DNA of 64,000 nucleotides from Triplophysa rosa (GCF_024868665.1 NC_079890.1:30878705-30942704); one strand, 5' to 3'; numbered from the stretch's first letter, positions 1 to 13,479 are shown. Translations and numbers: made by a program. Notes: a model not told the origin generated them from the letters alone.

Positions 1-567
1 AAACATCAGAAATATGATGTGTTAGGTCTTGAGTCTTTTGTTTTATAAAATGGTATAAAGCAGTAGCCTATTTCCACGAATGCCAAAATTAATACAGATT
101 TTTAGAAATAATCTCATTTTATTTTGTGTACATCTAGTTCAAAAATAAATAATTTGATTCAAAACTATTTTATTACTTTTATTTAGAAGCGTTTCACTCT
201 AGCAGTATAGGTTATGTAAACAAAAATGTTAAAAACTGCAACAAAAAAAGCCATATCACGATATATAATCTTACTGTGAAATAAAATTACTCATACAGTG
301 ATGTAAGATTTTAGTCATACTGCCCACCCCAACTTCAAGTAATCTTCAAACATGATGGAGCTCTGAAAAGGGAGAGTCCACATTTGTATTAGTCACTAAC
401 ACCGTATAGACATTACTCCTCCCTGACACGATCGATCAAAATAGAAAGTAATTTTGTCTTTTTTATTTTAATTAGCAAGATCACATGTTTGACCTATACA
501 GAAATAAGTCAAACACGACATAAGATTAAGGTGCTCTTATGATTCAAACCAAGACACTGTATTTAAA

Positions 568-1325
568 GCTGGAGGATGACCTCTTGAACTTACGTTCAAT
601 TTACGTACAACGCACTTCCTTTCCCATTTGACACTGTCAAGCAAAGGTGACATTTTTTAAGAACTGATGACTCATGCAAGATCATCCAGACCTTGTTTTG
701 TCATTCCTGTTCTGATGACTCAAAAGTGTCCAGGAGCTTCCACCTCAGATCCCAAAGGAGCAGATCTTAGCAACGTAAAAGATTTGTACTGGAGAAATGC
801 AAGTAACCGTATACTTATCTCTGACCAAAAAAGACAAAGAAAATTCCACATTTGATCAGCTTGTCAATGCTTTGCCAACGCATTATATAACGTCATTTAT
901 ATAATCATACCATTATCGAATTAGATTTGTGTATGTTGGAACGAACGTTCCACACTTGTATTACTCATGTGCCATACATCAAGTTTGTAATGCATTACTA
1001 TGTCACTGATTTGCTGTGCTCACGTCACTTACATCGGATTAAATCAAAAATAACAATAAGGGTTTGAACCTTGAACCATGTCTGTGCAAGATGCATGAAC
1101 ATTTAAAGAAAACTAGAAAGAGGAAAAAGGGAAGAGAAAAAAGACACGCATTTTTCGATGTTTAAAAGTAAAACAGTGATGCCCGTGGCCTTTCGTAAAG
1201 CATTCAGACCTTGTGTGAGTCACCAGTTCTTTAGAAATGTCACCTTTGCTTGACAGTGTAAAATGGGCAAGTGGAAGTACATCATTACAGAAGTTGAAAA
1301 CAAGTTCAAGAGGTCATCATACTCC
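568..1325. repeat. Imperfect foldback element, about 125-bp inverted arms
   Basis: The block at about 568-695 reappears as its reverse complement at about 1205-1325. Both arms share a tract reading GACCTCTTGAACTT, then CACTGTCAAGCAAAGGTGAC, then an AAGAACTG-TGACTCA stretch. The roughly 500 bp between the arms are unique within the window. This looks like a non-autonomous foldback DNA element. No clear target-site duplication was found and no protein is encoded. Confidence 0.6.
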
Positions 1326-3312
1326 TTTTAGTTTCAATAGTTTTCGATATCGGTCAGTTTTTTCATGCTGACAGCCAATAATCGATGGATTTTAATTTAA
1401 TCAACAACCCACCAGCAGACATTGGCGATGATACAGCTGCGCATCTCTAAGAAATGTTCTTCTTTCTTCTGTGCTTACAAGTAAAACACATTTAAGCCAT
1501 CCGAAACGCATCAACGACAAGTCACTATCACTGTCGTCAATTACAGGGCACACTTAAAAACAGCAGGACCTTAGAGAGTAAACACTGTCAACCCATCACT
1601 CCATAACACTGAGGCCCGTCGCCAAACCAAAGCAAACAATTCATCAACGTGGAGCTATTTTCCTGTCATAGAAAATCTGATTTATTTTCTGTCTAGTTAG
1701 TTGGGGTTTTATCATATAATACGTCCCATGACGACCATAGACCCATTCAGTTTTACCTCACTCATGATCTCTAAAATGATTATATTTGTACAACATGATT
1801 ACAAGAATTTGTCAATTTGGTTTCTAGTTAGAACTGGAGAATGAAACAGGAAAAAGAGAACACTTCCATGTTTTCTGAACGAAACATCCTGGATGAAAAA
1901 AACTGCTGACGGTGAAGAAAGAAAAGTTCCCCTGGCTATGCTGTAATCACAACAACCCGGCCAGTGCAAGAATGAGGAAACTCAAGAATTAAAGGGCACC
2001 ACAAACACTTTGCACTCTCAGCCTCTCTTTACCTCATACAGAAGACATGCCAAATCAAACACAACCTGGTTTTAACCTGGTTTTTCACAAAACTGCAGCA
2101 ATTTTTGTCCATATAACTTATTTGGCTCAGTGTGATAATGGCAATTTGATCCCTGAAGAAAAAACTAAGACCGTTTAAAACATTCCAAACTCACGCAAGT
2201 AAATAACATTTCTTGCTCGCCTAGCATGAGCTCGCCAATGAAATCAAGACCCTTTTTGGCAAGCAGATAAGCCCCTACAAATGATATATCAGTAGTCAAC
2301 TGACCAGTCGATCAAGAAAGAATGTTCCAATGGTCTGAAACATTTCCAAAGTTTAATTCAAAATGACAGATAATCTTTTTCCACAATCTTCAGATTCCAT
2401 ATAAGCCTAACAGTTAGTGAATGCAACTCATATCAATGGACCAGAATGATGGGGGTGCCATGTGCAAAGCCTGAGCCAAGCTGGATTACTTGGACATTTG
2501 TCATTTTATTCTCTAAGCTCCTTTTGGGACTGTTAAAGAAAGCCTCACCAGACCTATCCACCTCAAAGTCACATTTCAGACCTATAAATGTGTAAGGGTT
2601 AGCTGTGACATTAAAATGATGCAACAGGCGACTATATTACACTGAGCAGAGAACTTCCTTTTTTCTCCTCCTCATACGCGGAATGTTAACTAACAACCAT
2701 TTTGATGGTCGCAGGTTAAACCACATTAATGATGGTAGCTCTGAATAAAGGTGAGAAACGCATCTGCCATCTGTCCTGTTAGAAACAACCCCGTCTTTAA
2801 TGGTTTACCTTTGCTCAACCAAAAGACAGAAAGCAAGGGCAAGCGAACGAGACAGCATGCACGCTGTCCTTTATTCTATACACGGTGTGCTTTCTCTTGA
2901 GGCGGGTCACTGAATACACCTCCGCTCTTTACTTTTAACCTTTATACTGTCTCTGTCCCTTGAAGAGCTTCTTGCCTGCATAATAGGTATTTGGGAAGGA
3001 GAGACGGCCCTAGGGAACAGTTCTTTCACACACGCACGCCTAGCTGTTTATCAAGGCACACACCTTGCATTGTCCTAAGCAGACAGGCTTTATTGTGTCA
3101 TTGTACACAACAGGGCTACGATTAAACTGCACTCCAAGTCCACATCACATATGCTTTGGCAAAAATGAATAGCGGGAGAAATTGGATGGCGTAATGGTAA
3201 ATAAAAGCTCCATCCCTGGTGCGTGATAGAGGCTGCATTGTGCTTAAGGTGATTTCATCATTCAAGGAGTTTTTCCACACTAGAGATCTTTCTGTTCCAT
3301 AGACATACACAT

Positions 3313-3552
3313 GAAGAGTTTGGTTCCAAAATGAGATAACTCAATTTCAAAAAAAAAATCAAAAATCATGTTTTTTATGATGTTATCATGGTTTTATTGT
3401 GTTAGTTAGCTGTATTTTTTTAGTTATATTGCCTTAAATTAAAACAAACCAACTGCAGTTTGATTGATATTAATTGGAATGCACAATAAAAAAAAACAGG
3501 ATTATTATTTTTTTAAACGGAGTTATCTCATTTTAGAACCAAACACTTCACA
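3313..3552. repeat. Palindromic MITE with TTTGGTTC-AAAATGAGATAACTC ends
   Basis: The left end (GTTTGGTTCCAAAATGAGAT and onward) and the right end (ATCTCATTTTAGAACCAAAC) are inverted repeats of about 30 bp around an AT-rich core. Length about 240 bp. Non-coding, and lies in rbpj intron 1. Confidence 0.6.
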
Positions 3553-3845
3553 TATAGAATTGATATAGGTTTCAATGAGCACTATGGCATATCCTCTGGC
3601 CTTTAAAAGAAATAAAAGGACATTTAAGACCGTATTTCAGAAATACGCATGAAGGCTTATAGAGAATTCTCTCTCATGTTATTTTATACAATTACATATG
3701 AGAGAACAATGTGAGAACCTTAAATAATCCAGTTTTTCGACAAATGACATTCTTTGACAAATTCTACTGACTGATAAATTGTTCATGAAATAAAGTCACT
3801 ATTTCTCAAGTATGGAATCATTTTAGGTTATTTTTTTCATATTGA

Positions 3846-4349
3846 TACACTTTAAAAAGGTGCTAAAAATGGTTCTTCACAGTGATGCCTTTACTCAAAA
3901 ATTCTTATAGAACCATTTCTTTCTTACTATTTTTTTATAATCTGAAGAAATGTTTTCCACTACAAAGAATGTTTTGTGAGGTTCTACGGATGTTAAGGGT
4001 TCTTTATGGAACCATTTAGGCAAAATGGTTCTTCTATGGCATCGTGAAGCACTTTTTAAAAGTGTATTACTGGTCTGAAAAAATCATTTTACCAACACCA
4101 ACATTCTTAAAAATCAAGGTGCTTAAAATGTTCTTCAAAGCGATGCCATAGTAGAACCATTTTTGGTTCCACAAAGAACCATTCAGTCAAAGGTTCTTTA
4201 AAGAACCATCTCTTTCTAACCTTTTTTTGCCACAAACAACCTTTTGTGAAACAGAAAGGTTCTTCTGATGTGTAAGGTTCCTTTTGGACCCATTTTGACG
4301 AAAAATGTTCTTCTATGGCATCGTAAAGCACCTTTATTTTTAAGAGTGA
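3846..4349. repeat. Two adjacent copies of an AGAACC-rich palindromic MITE
   Basis: Two similar units, about 3846-4067 and 4103-4349, are each bounded by inverted ends of the form AAAGGTGCT-AAAATGGTTCTTC and GAAGAACCATTTT. Both are built from GGTTCTT and AAGAACC words and contain a TATGGCATCG tract near the right end. The minus-strand open frame over the second copy is repeat sequence, not a gene. Confidence 0.6.
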
Positions 4350-4383
4350 AGATTTTGAAGGATGCATTTACAGGATAGAAAGT

Positions 4384-4680
4384 TAAAGGGATAGTTCACC
4401 AAAAAAGGAAAATTCTGTCATCATTTACTCCCCCTCTTCTTGAAACATGTATGATATTTTGAAGAATGTTGGTAACCGAACAACGGTACCAATTGATTTG
4501 AACTGGTTTTCTGTCCATATAATAAAAGTGAATGGGCACCGCCGTTGTTTAGCTACCAACATTCTTCAGAATATCTTCTTTTGTGTTATGCGCAAGAAAG
4601 AAAGTCATACAGGTTTGAAATGACATGGTGAGTAAATAATGTATATAATAATAAATAATTTAGGCTAAATTATTCCTTTA
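4384..4680. repeat. GGGATAGTTCACC palindromic MITE, copy 1
   Basis: Starts AAAGGGATAGTTCACC. The first half carries the tracts TCATCATTTACTC and TATTTTGAAGAATGTTGGTAA, and the second half is largely their reverse complement. About 300 bp. The same family recurs at 14367, 17316, 19318, 23101, 30674, 31811, 33188 and 43187. Confidence 0.75.
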
Positions 4681-5254
4681 ATCTGGCCTTTTGCTGAAGG
4701 AAATTATGAGATGGTAATTACTTCAGGTTACAAACACCAAGCCATTGTGAACTGAAACTTTACGACACATTCTTGTTGCTACCATGGTGATCAATTTACA
4801 GTGTACATAACAGTAGGTTGACTTCTCCCAAAGAACTCTGTTCAAGGGCACAATGTTGAATTGAAAGGGTCATCCCTACATCTCTTTGAACAGGCAATGC
4901 TTGTTTGTGTGACCCATTGCACCTCTAGTATGGAGTGGGTAGTAAGAGTTTGAGGGTCACTATGGGTTTGGGGGCTTTTGTATCCGGTCAGACCATTGGT
5001 CATCAGGCTATCACCAGCTGTACATGAGAAGACCAGACTTTATCAGGTCAAACAGTTGTGCAGTGGGACCACACAAAAGACTGTGCACTCAACTGTAAAA
5101 CGCCAGCCATGCTCGAAACGCTATGATGTCCTCTCACATGCTAATAATCCTTCTGTCTCTAATTTCATTTGGTGAACATCAGCAGGACAGGTGGCCAGTC
5201 GACCAGTCGTTGGCTTCCCTGTTAAAACGGTGGCAGTTCAGGTCCGCTGGAAAG

Positions 5255-5271
5255 CCCCCCCCCCCCCCCCC
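5255..5271. repeat. Homopolymer run of 17 C
   Basis: An uninterrupted run of 17 cytosines in rbpj intron 1. Likely length-polymorphic and error-prone to sequence. Confidence 0.95.
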
Positions 5272-6605
5272 AAACAACCAGTCTGCCATTACCTCCGCCC
5301 CTCGCCAAAAGAACGAAGAAAAAACCCAGCCAGGGGATGTCTGTCACCTACTTGGCTGTTTATAAAGATGACGAAAGCTACCAAAAACGCTGTCTACACG
5401 TGTACAAATTGAATCAAAATCGCTTTAATAAACATTGCATGCAGTGACCACGTGCATAATCTTTCTACAGAAACGCACCTCGCGCTGACTTCCTTGGGGG
5501 AATTAAACACGGTTTTATTAGAACAATAGTGACCATGTTTTTGGTGGACCGAATATCATTTATATCACCATAATTTCACAACATATATCATAATTCAAGT
5601 ATGTAGTAAAAGCCATGTTGCATTTTCGTAAGGGTTTAGTAGTGGGTAACTTATCATTTCACAAAAAAAGGTCGTCTCAAAAATCATTCAAAATAAAATA
5701 GTGATCTGAGGGAACATTGTAATTTAGATATTTATTCGTTAAAAACATTTCATTAAAAGGCATTCTCATGGTGCCAGATTCAACGCAGCAGTGTTTTTAA
5801 GCTATGTCTGGATCTCAACCATATCACACATTGTTTACCGTTGCCCAAAAGTGGCAACATCAAAACACTGCCCTGCGAAAGATTCAATCGCAAAGGTTCC
5901 GTTTCGTGGGCAATAAACGCTGTTTCCAGCCACGAAACGGCAATGTCCTTAGTTGCACTTGCCATTAAATAATAATTCGTCTGCACCGAGAGGGCGACTG
6001 GAGAGCCAGAGGCTGTGTTTGGTAAACAACACTTCACAAACGAGAACAAACGCGTGATACTTCCCCGCAGACAACCGATAAAATTCGTCTGACCAACGAC
6101 AGCGCGACAAAAGCACACTTTGAGAGGGGATGTGTTTTACTCTAATCCCAAATGATCCCAAACCAAGCCTGAGACAAAGCGACTATACTGTGCATTATGA
6201 TCATAAACGTGCATTTATTATACCATGTGTCGGGCATCCACCACTGGAGGTTTCTATATTGTTCATTTGGGGTTTCAAAGTTTACCATTATAATACGGCG
6301 TGTTGTATGGTTTAGAAAGACAGGACAAACGGTCAGGGGCTGGCCCTCAACTCCCCGTGCAGACGCACCGAGATGGACTCAACACACGCGCACGAGAGCG
6401 GAGCACTTAAATTATAAAACAAAAACACACACACACTACATGCTATAATAACAAGATCGGCACTGGAGTAGAAAGCAGAAAGGCAGTAGACATTTACAAT
6501 GCAAAAGAAACCCGCAATGTTTGCGACAAATCCATTAAATGATGTGATAGTGTATGAAAGCAGTAGAACTCCTGGAGCAGCAGCAGTCCAGAATCTCAGA
6601 CTTAC

Positions 6606-6625
6606 CCTGTCACAACAGGCGCCAT
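6606..6625 (-). CDS. rbpj: RBPJ (CSL/Su(H)) first coding exon
   Basis: The minus strand reads ATG GCG CCT GTT GTG ACA GG and then a GTAAGT donor, giving MAPVVTG with a split last codon. This matches the short first exon of the vertebrate RBPJ isoform that continues KFGERP (from memory). RBPJ is the nuclear DNA-binding effector of Notch signalling. It binds TGGGAA sites and switches from repressor to activator with the Notch intracellular domain and Mastermind. The DNA-binding, beta-trefoil and Rel-type domains are encoded outside the window. The identification rests on seven residues, the donor, the CG-rich 5' flank and smim20 as upstream neighbour in the same orientation, as in human 4p15. 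An in-frame upstream ATG at 6803-6805 exists, but its extension is low-complexity and is taken as 5' UTR. Confidence 0.8.
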
Positions 6626-6910
6626 CTTCCACAAACTCTCACCAAAACTCCAAGACTCGCGAGATCCGCTCTCCCAGAGCCTACCAGCCGCCGAGACAAC
6701 AGAAGCAGACTGGAGATCGCAGGAGCGAGGGAGAGAGAGAAAGGGGGCGGGTGACGAGAGCAGAGGAGGGGGGCAGGGTGAGTGAAAGAAAAGGGCAGAC
6801 ACCACAACAACAGGCGTGGGAAACTGTTAAAATCGCGCGAGAGCTGGAAAACTCTCACCATACGACTGAGTGAGCGACGCTCGTGTCATCGCGAGATTGG
6901 TCTGAAGCGC
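6626..6910 (-). promoter_or_regulatory. rbpj: CG-rich promoter / 5' UTR of rbpj
   Basis: CpG-rich, purine-strand-biased block directly upstream of the rbpj ATG. It contains ACTCGCGAGATC at about 6655-6666, ATCGCGCGAGAG near 6832 and ATCGCGAGATTGG near 6889. These resemble the TCTCGCGAGA core-promoter element of many TATA-less vertebrate genes. The last site also holds an inverted CCAAT box (ATTGG). No TATA box was seen. The transcription start was not determined. Confidence 0.6.
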
Positions 6911-7221
6911 CGTGGATGGATGTTTTGCTGAAGCGGAGCTCACACGTGTTTACCCGCTTATATATTACCTCTTCTGCCGGGCTTGGCACGATTCTTTTTG
7001 TCGTGGAAGCTTGAGATTTCCCAGACTTTGGTGTGATAAGCTTTGCTTATGAGATACGCGGTTAAGGATCCTGTTATCAAACGACTGAAATTGATCAACA
7101 ATGGCGTTCCCAAATCCACGAGTTTCCATTTCATTTCCATTTAATATGCATTCTAAAAAATAGCATATTGAAATATAGACACTAAATAACACAAACTTCC
7201 TAAGTACAAGCAATACGCCCT

Positions 7222-7461
7222 GTGCACAAGCGTAGCGCCGAACTTCCGCTGTCGCCAGAAGTCGGGATATCAGTTTCCGGTTTGCGCTCGCACCGCAAAA
7301 TGTCAATGTTTACAAGACGTCTTCAAGATCTGCCAAAAATAAGCATTAACGAAGTACACCGCATCGTTGATGCCTGGTCCCCTGCTCCAACAAGCAGGCG
7401 GGACAAAGGATTCAACAGCTCTATATATCGAGTTATATCCACAACATCAGAAACTAAATAA
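7222..7461 (+). other. Unidentified open frame with a CG-rich 5' flank
   Basis: A plus-strand frame contains an internal ATG at 7300 followed by MSMFTRRLQDLPKIS and a conserved-looking HRIVDAW-SPAPTSRRDKGF tract, ending at a TAA at about 7459. The 5' side is CG-rich and the ATG has a reasonable context. The tract vaguely recalls the N-terminus of transposon-derived SWIM/YqaJ-type fish proteins (unverified memory), so it may be a decayed mobile-element gene. It could also be chance. No downstream exons were identified. Confidence 0.25.
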
Positions 7462-10400
7462 AAATACGATTATTTAGGTCCTGAAATGTCACATCCGAGT
7501 CCCGACCCACAATTGGCTTCAATAGTCTCCTAATCGTCAGTGTTTGTATTGTTTTTGGTAATGTATAAGTGTGTCTGAGAAGAGTGTGATGTACGAATAA
7601 AAGATGAATAGAGGAAAAGAGCAAGAATTGAGAAATTGGAGCGAGGTAAAATAAATGAGGATGAAAAAAGATTTCACACAACCTGGCTCAGTGCCTTCAG
7701 CCTGGATTCGGGAGGGGGAAGACTCGGTGCTCATGCACCGAAGCCATTTTTCCATTCCTTTTGCCGTCTTTTTTACGATCTGAGAAAGTAACCTCCAGTT
7801 ACTCTTAGAGTTTTATAAAAACTGTAAAGTTTCCTAAATCTTTTACAGATTAAACCAGTAAATGACTGCATAAGTGTTTGAGGGCCTCACAAAAAAATCA
7901 CAACAGTTGTAACAAAAGCCTTAAGATGTGTAAAATTATGATAGGGAGTGAGTGTTTCCAAGTTTAACTATTGGTTTTAAACTTCGACCCCCAACGTGTA
8001 ATAAACCTAATAACATATTTTATGGATGCACACAAATATGATTTAATGTTTCCTTTAGGAATCCCCATAATTCTTTTCTCTTCCTTTACACACCACAGGT
8101 TGTCCAGCATGCCTGTGAGTTTGTTGGAAAAGTGCTTGAGAACTTGTCAAACCTTGACCTAAGTAACAACTATTATTCCTAGTGCTAATAAAACATTAAG
8201 TGTTTACATAGTGCGACAGTATAGTGTCTCATATCTGGACAAACAATGGGCGGAACAGAGACAGAGAGTTGGTTTATACTATCTCTTTTTTGTGCACCCT
8301 TTTTGAGGCTTCACTCTCACTCTCACTTTTCCCTGTCTCCCTTTTCATATTCTCCTTCTCCCTCTCCAATATTGTTCTCTCATCTGTCTTGCAGGTCTCA
8401 GATGATTATTTTCAATGAAAGAGCCTCATCTCTGGAGTGCAATGAAGCAGACAGCATGTGCCGCCAATTCAAGCGATCACAACCTAAACCACAAGTGTGC
8501 CGCCCGTAAATCCAATGTTGATGACTGCTTGTGTATTTGGCCAAGAGAAAGACTGGTCTCAAAAGACCCAGGTCCCACTTGAGACCTCAACCAGATGCTC
8601 ACGTTTTCATTTTGACTATGGACCTGTGCAGTGTGTGGATAACGGCTTGCCCCTAAAGATTTTTAATATTCACTTAGTACGCACTCATCAGAGTGAAAAC
8701 AGTCATCCGAATAGGCACTGAGGAGGGGGAAACCTGATAGGAGAGATGAATTCAGCTGTCCCAATGTGAGTAATGTGGAAGGTCACATTCTTAATGTGGA
8801 AAAGCATATCATTTGTGCACCAAAGTTACATTATATTATTTCTTGTGGGCATTAAATTATTTATACAAGATGGAAATGCAATGCTGTCTTAGAAACGAAT
8901 CCCTCCAAGCACACACAAGCAAATGATGAAAACCATCATCGTCTGAAAGGTAATGGGTACCCTGAGATCAGATAATATTTCTGTATCTGATAATGAATGC
9001 CAACGGCTATCACAAGACACCACTGACATTTTGCCGTGCTGAAGTGACCTGGAGATCCAAGCAGTCAGCTGTATGAGTGTACATCACACACACAGCGAAC
9101 AAAAATCCCACAGATTTCGACATTTCACAGTCATCTTCAAAAGACCCAGGCGTCAACTTCGCAGACAACCATGACCTAAATCACTATTTCTGTCTTTCTA
9201 ATGTGAGAGCCGAATGGAAAATTCATCGTAGTGTGTCCGAGAACAGCTTCAAAACAGTTTAACATGACTCAAGTGAAATTAATTTATGAGTTTAAAGCTG
9301 TTTAACGCCTTCCCAGACTAGTGCTCATCCATAAATGTAAATTTGTAATAACAGAAATGATTATTTCATGGATGCTAAACGTTTCAGAAATGAATTGACA
9401 AGTATTTAATCCCTTAGCGACAAATGCCTTGGGTATGGTTTTCCACTTTTAGTTACAGAGGATTATGTGAAGCAAATACATTTTAAAGCAATTACTGTGG
9501 AGACTGTAGTCTCTTGCTCTGTGTTAGGAAAATAGTTCCCAAAGCTAATCATGGAATGCCGTATCTAAGTACAGATTTGGCCCAGGGCACCTAGCGCTGA
9601 TGCACAAACCAGTGACTCTGCTGAGAGATCATGCATTAGATACTCAAAGAGAAAGCAAAATGCAAACTAGTAGGAAGGTTACATTATGTGATCAAAAATG
9701 GGTCAGGAAGTGCACGATTGCACAAGTGAGAAAACTGTCAACACTTTTTTGGTATACACCTCTTTACTGTATAGCAAAATTTGGTTCTTATTTTATAACT
9801 GGGCATGGTTAGCCAATACTGAGACTTTTAAACATTTTAAACACACAGAGACAAGAAATGTTGTGCTACAGATGGTGTACCCTAAAAATGTCACAGCATT
9901 TAAGAATTTATCTATAAAGTACTTGGGCTGGTTTTTCGTTTCTATGGTGGTTTCATTTTGTCTGCTCTCGACTCTCGTCCTTAACTTTAAATGATTTGTA
10001 AAACTTTCCATTTTGGAAAAAAGGACCTTCTCAGTCCTGTGATTATGGGGATGGTGACTTCATTCATAAACATCTTTTTGAAGTTTGATAGTTCCTGTGG
10101 CTCAGTTGGTCATGAGTTTGATTCCAAGGAACACACATGCTGAATAAATGTATATTTTCAGTGATATATACAGTATATCAATGTATATCGTTTTGGGTCA
10201 AATGTATAAAATGTAAATAAGAAAAGGCAAAGGGAGATCACTTGCCACTGGATTATACACTATGATGCTGACAAGGAAATCCCAGCTCTCATCTGCCTTT
10301 TTATGTTTGCTCTTTGTTTTTATTTCTACCTTTTTATGGCCCTAAAAAAATGAAAGTTTATGTGAAAATATTTAAAATGAAGTTTAGATATAAGGTATAA

Positions 10401-10850
10401 CAGATAAGCCATTGAGCAAGTACATCCATGTTTCCCAACAAAATTTGGCAATCTAGGAGCTTTCCCTATAATTGCTACTGGATAGCTAACTGCATCGGGA
10501 AGGAACTGAACAGGAACAAGCAGTGACTCGTGAATTGATGTTTACCCTGGATAACATCTTGCATTTTGACAGTCAAACCAAATTCTTAATTGCAATTGTT
10601 TATTACAGAAAGTCATGGATTATCCTGTAAATGTAATTTTGTTTGTCACATGGGATGCATATGGAACATCAATGTTTTAGTCTTGCTCTAAATCAACATT
10701 GTACTCAATAAAACTCAAAAGTGTTTGTGTGCATTAATTGCAGTAGATAAGAATTGTAAAACTGTCCAGTTTTTCCATCTTCGAAAGGCAGTTTCTGTGT
10801 TGTGTAAGGCCTGAACAGGATTCTGAGTATTTCTCTGCTTTGTACATGCT

Positions 10851-11262
10851 ATAAACTTGTATTGGTGCAATGCAAGCATAGATCTATCATGTTTAATCAC
10901 TTTCAGTCATAAAACAAAACAGAACATGTTAAAAATGTCATTCTTAGTTCATTCTTATTGCCTAGACAAATAGTTTGAGTTTATGAGTGATATTGCTATT
11001 GCAGTAGTAAATCTTCACATAGTTTCTTTTAGCATAAAAACTATTCTTTTCGAACTGGGAATAAACAAAACTGAAAAACTTGTAACTGAAAAGGTCAATG
11101 ACTGCAGTTTATATTGCGTCACAATGAATGAAGTTGACTGCAAAATGAGTCTGTTTTTATAAGCAAGCGGTGACTCATCTAAACTTCTGATTGGCCAGAA
11201 TTAAACTTATATTGGTGCAATGCAAGCGTAGATTTATCATGTTTGATCAGTTTCAGTCATAA
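10851..11262 (+). repeat. Direct repeat of about 60 bp, 350 bp apart
   Basis: The tract starting ATTGGTGCAATGCAAGC at about 10860 recurs at about 11212. Both continue through TAGAT-TATCATGTTT and TTTCAGTCATAA with few differences. Local duplication or two fragments of one repeat. Non-coding. Confidence 0.6.
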
Positions 11263-13479
11263 GCAGGCTTACACAGGTCATCTGCTTCATGTTACAAAGC
11301 AGGTGAATCTTGCAAATTTGATTGACATTCAATAATTATCCTTCTTTTGTCTCTTTTTGTATATGGATAGATACATTAGCAGTTCTGTGAAGTTATAGCT
11401 ACTTCCCCCTCAAAATGATATGTGGGTAAAAAAAACTCTTGTTCTGTAACACAGTTAGTTTTGTGTAATCTGTAATTTAATATAAAAAATGTAGTAAATC
11501 TGCAAGCCTCTCATATTGTATTACTGGATGTGTTGCTTCATTTTATTATGAAACGAAAGTGACAGTGAAAGATGTTCGTAGCGCTGCATCATTTTGATTT
11601 GTTGTTGACAGGTGCTGTTACACCTGATCTCCTCTTTCTCATATTCTTATGTTACTTTACATCATTCTTCACATAAAATTATATGCATTTGTACTTAAAA
11701 ATTATTATTGACTGGTTCACATAAAAGTTTGTGGATTGTACTGCTACAGTTACAGATTTATGGCAGGCAGTGTTTCTCTACGTTTACCGTCAGCCTTCAT
11801 TGTTTTGGGGAAGAAGAGACTTTGCAAATGCAGCATGAAATCGTCGACAGCAGCAGAATTTCCTCATGTAGGATGTGGGGCGGAGAACGAGACAGCCAAG
11901 AGTAGTTGTCAAAACCTTGACCCAGATCTTTCTCCCTGAAACACACACAAAACTGACTTCTCATTTCTAGCCAGACATACATTACATACTTTTATTAAGA
12001 TGTGCTTGTCATCCACGCTTGTGCATGACTAGAGTTCACATCTGCCCCCGTATCACTCTGTTTTTCTTCCACGAGTCTACACACACACACACGGCACATA
12101 CTGTTAAGACCCTGACCCTGCAGTTGGACAGGAAGAGCTGTGGTGATTACAATCACTGACCCCGTCTATGAGCTTTCTGGCTGAAGCTCCGCTGATCTCA
12201 GAAGAGGCCCCGGAAACATCTACAGAGGGTTCAACACATCCCCTCGCGCTGAAAGGTGGAGAGGAAAAACGAAGTATGAAAAGAAAGAAAAGAGGAACAG
12301 ATAAATGAGCGGCGAGCGGAACATTTGTATTTTGGTTATTTGTGATTTTCCATTGAAGGCATGTGCACTTTGTGAGCTATTTATTTCTTGTGAATATTAT
12401 GAAATTTTGTGACCCTGCCTGTAAAAAGCTAATGTGGGTTTTTTGTAATTTACAGTTTTCTACATAAAATCATCTTACATAATGAAAAAAAAACATTCTG
12501 TGAAATATAACCTTGATATCTTTAATACTGAATGAGTAATGCCATGTCAAAGATTGAAATCATAGAGATATCAATGGTTGAAATTAACTTTTATTTTGGA
12601 ATTTTGAGACTTTAGCCTGGTTTTCACAGACTGGGTTGCATTTGATGGAAATTTGACCACACAACCTGACATTCTCTCAGTGAAATCTACCGTAGTGGCC
12701 AAGTGATTTTCAACTTTGGAAAATAATTTTAAAAGGCTTTTAAAAATTCCATACAACACACGCAGATAGCTTTTCTGAGTCAAGGACCAAGATCAACAAG
12801 ACAGGATCAACAAAATATTTAAAATGGATTTTTATTATTATTATTATTAAAATAAAAATGCTGTGTAGTTTTCCTTTTTGTAGTTTTCCAAATATTTTGT
12901 CTTGAAAAATAAAATAAAATGAATATGTCTCATAAATACCTTAACCCAGTTTATTTTTCTTTATTTTGATGGTTTAATCAAATCTGAAGGGTTATTAAAA
13001 GCAAATATTATGCAAATATGCCCTATATATTGTAGACAACATTGTTTGATGTTAGTTAAACATCAATGTTTATTATTAGCAAACAGTACTAAAACGCATT
13101 GAAGTGGAAGGAAGTGGAAAAAAACACATTTTTGTGATGTTTTCAGAAAGTAAATTTCTTTGACCAAAAGTCCTGCGATAGACCTAAACACAGATAATAT
13201 TTTGCACAAAAACTATTAAGTGGATAGTACTGGACAGTAAGCATGAGACATAAAGAGAAATTTTGTTTTATGTTATATGTTTTTTTATTAGTTTTTAATG
13301 TGTAATTAAATGCATTGCTTTTTACAATACAAATGGACAGGTCTGGTCATTTCAACGATGCACACCAAACTAAAAAGGAAGAGAGAGATAAAACAAGAGA
13401 CAGGACCTTAGGTGGTGCTGAGTGGGGGACCCTTTTCTCAGACAATGTGACATGGCACACGTTATTAATTCTGGCTGAG

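Larger units (their letters stand above)
1..6605 (-). other. rbpj: Intron 1 of rbpj (partial)
   Basis: The donor of rbpj exon 1 is at 6604-6605 on the minus strand, so everything to the left is inferred to be intron 1. I looked for the next expected exon, which begins KFGERP in vertebrate RBPJ, and did not find it. The remaining exons should lie beyond the left edge. The stretch holds a foldback element (568-1325), three MITE-type repeats between 3313 and 4680 and a poly-C run. Open frames here, such as the minus-strand one at 5780-6118, have no recognisable protein similarity. Confidence 0.7.

Noticed and set aside
5780..6118. 112-codon minus-strand frame near the rbpj exon
   Set aside because: No splice signals leading to it and no similarity to RBPJ or any known protein. 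It lies downstream of the exon-1 donor, inside intron 1.
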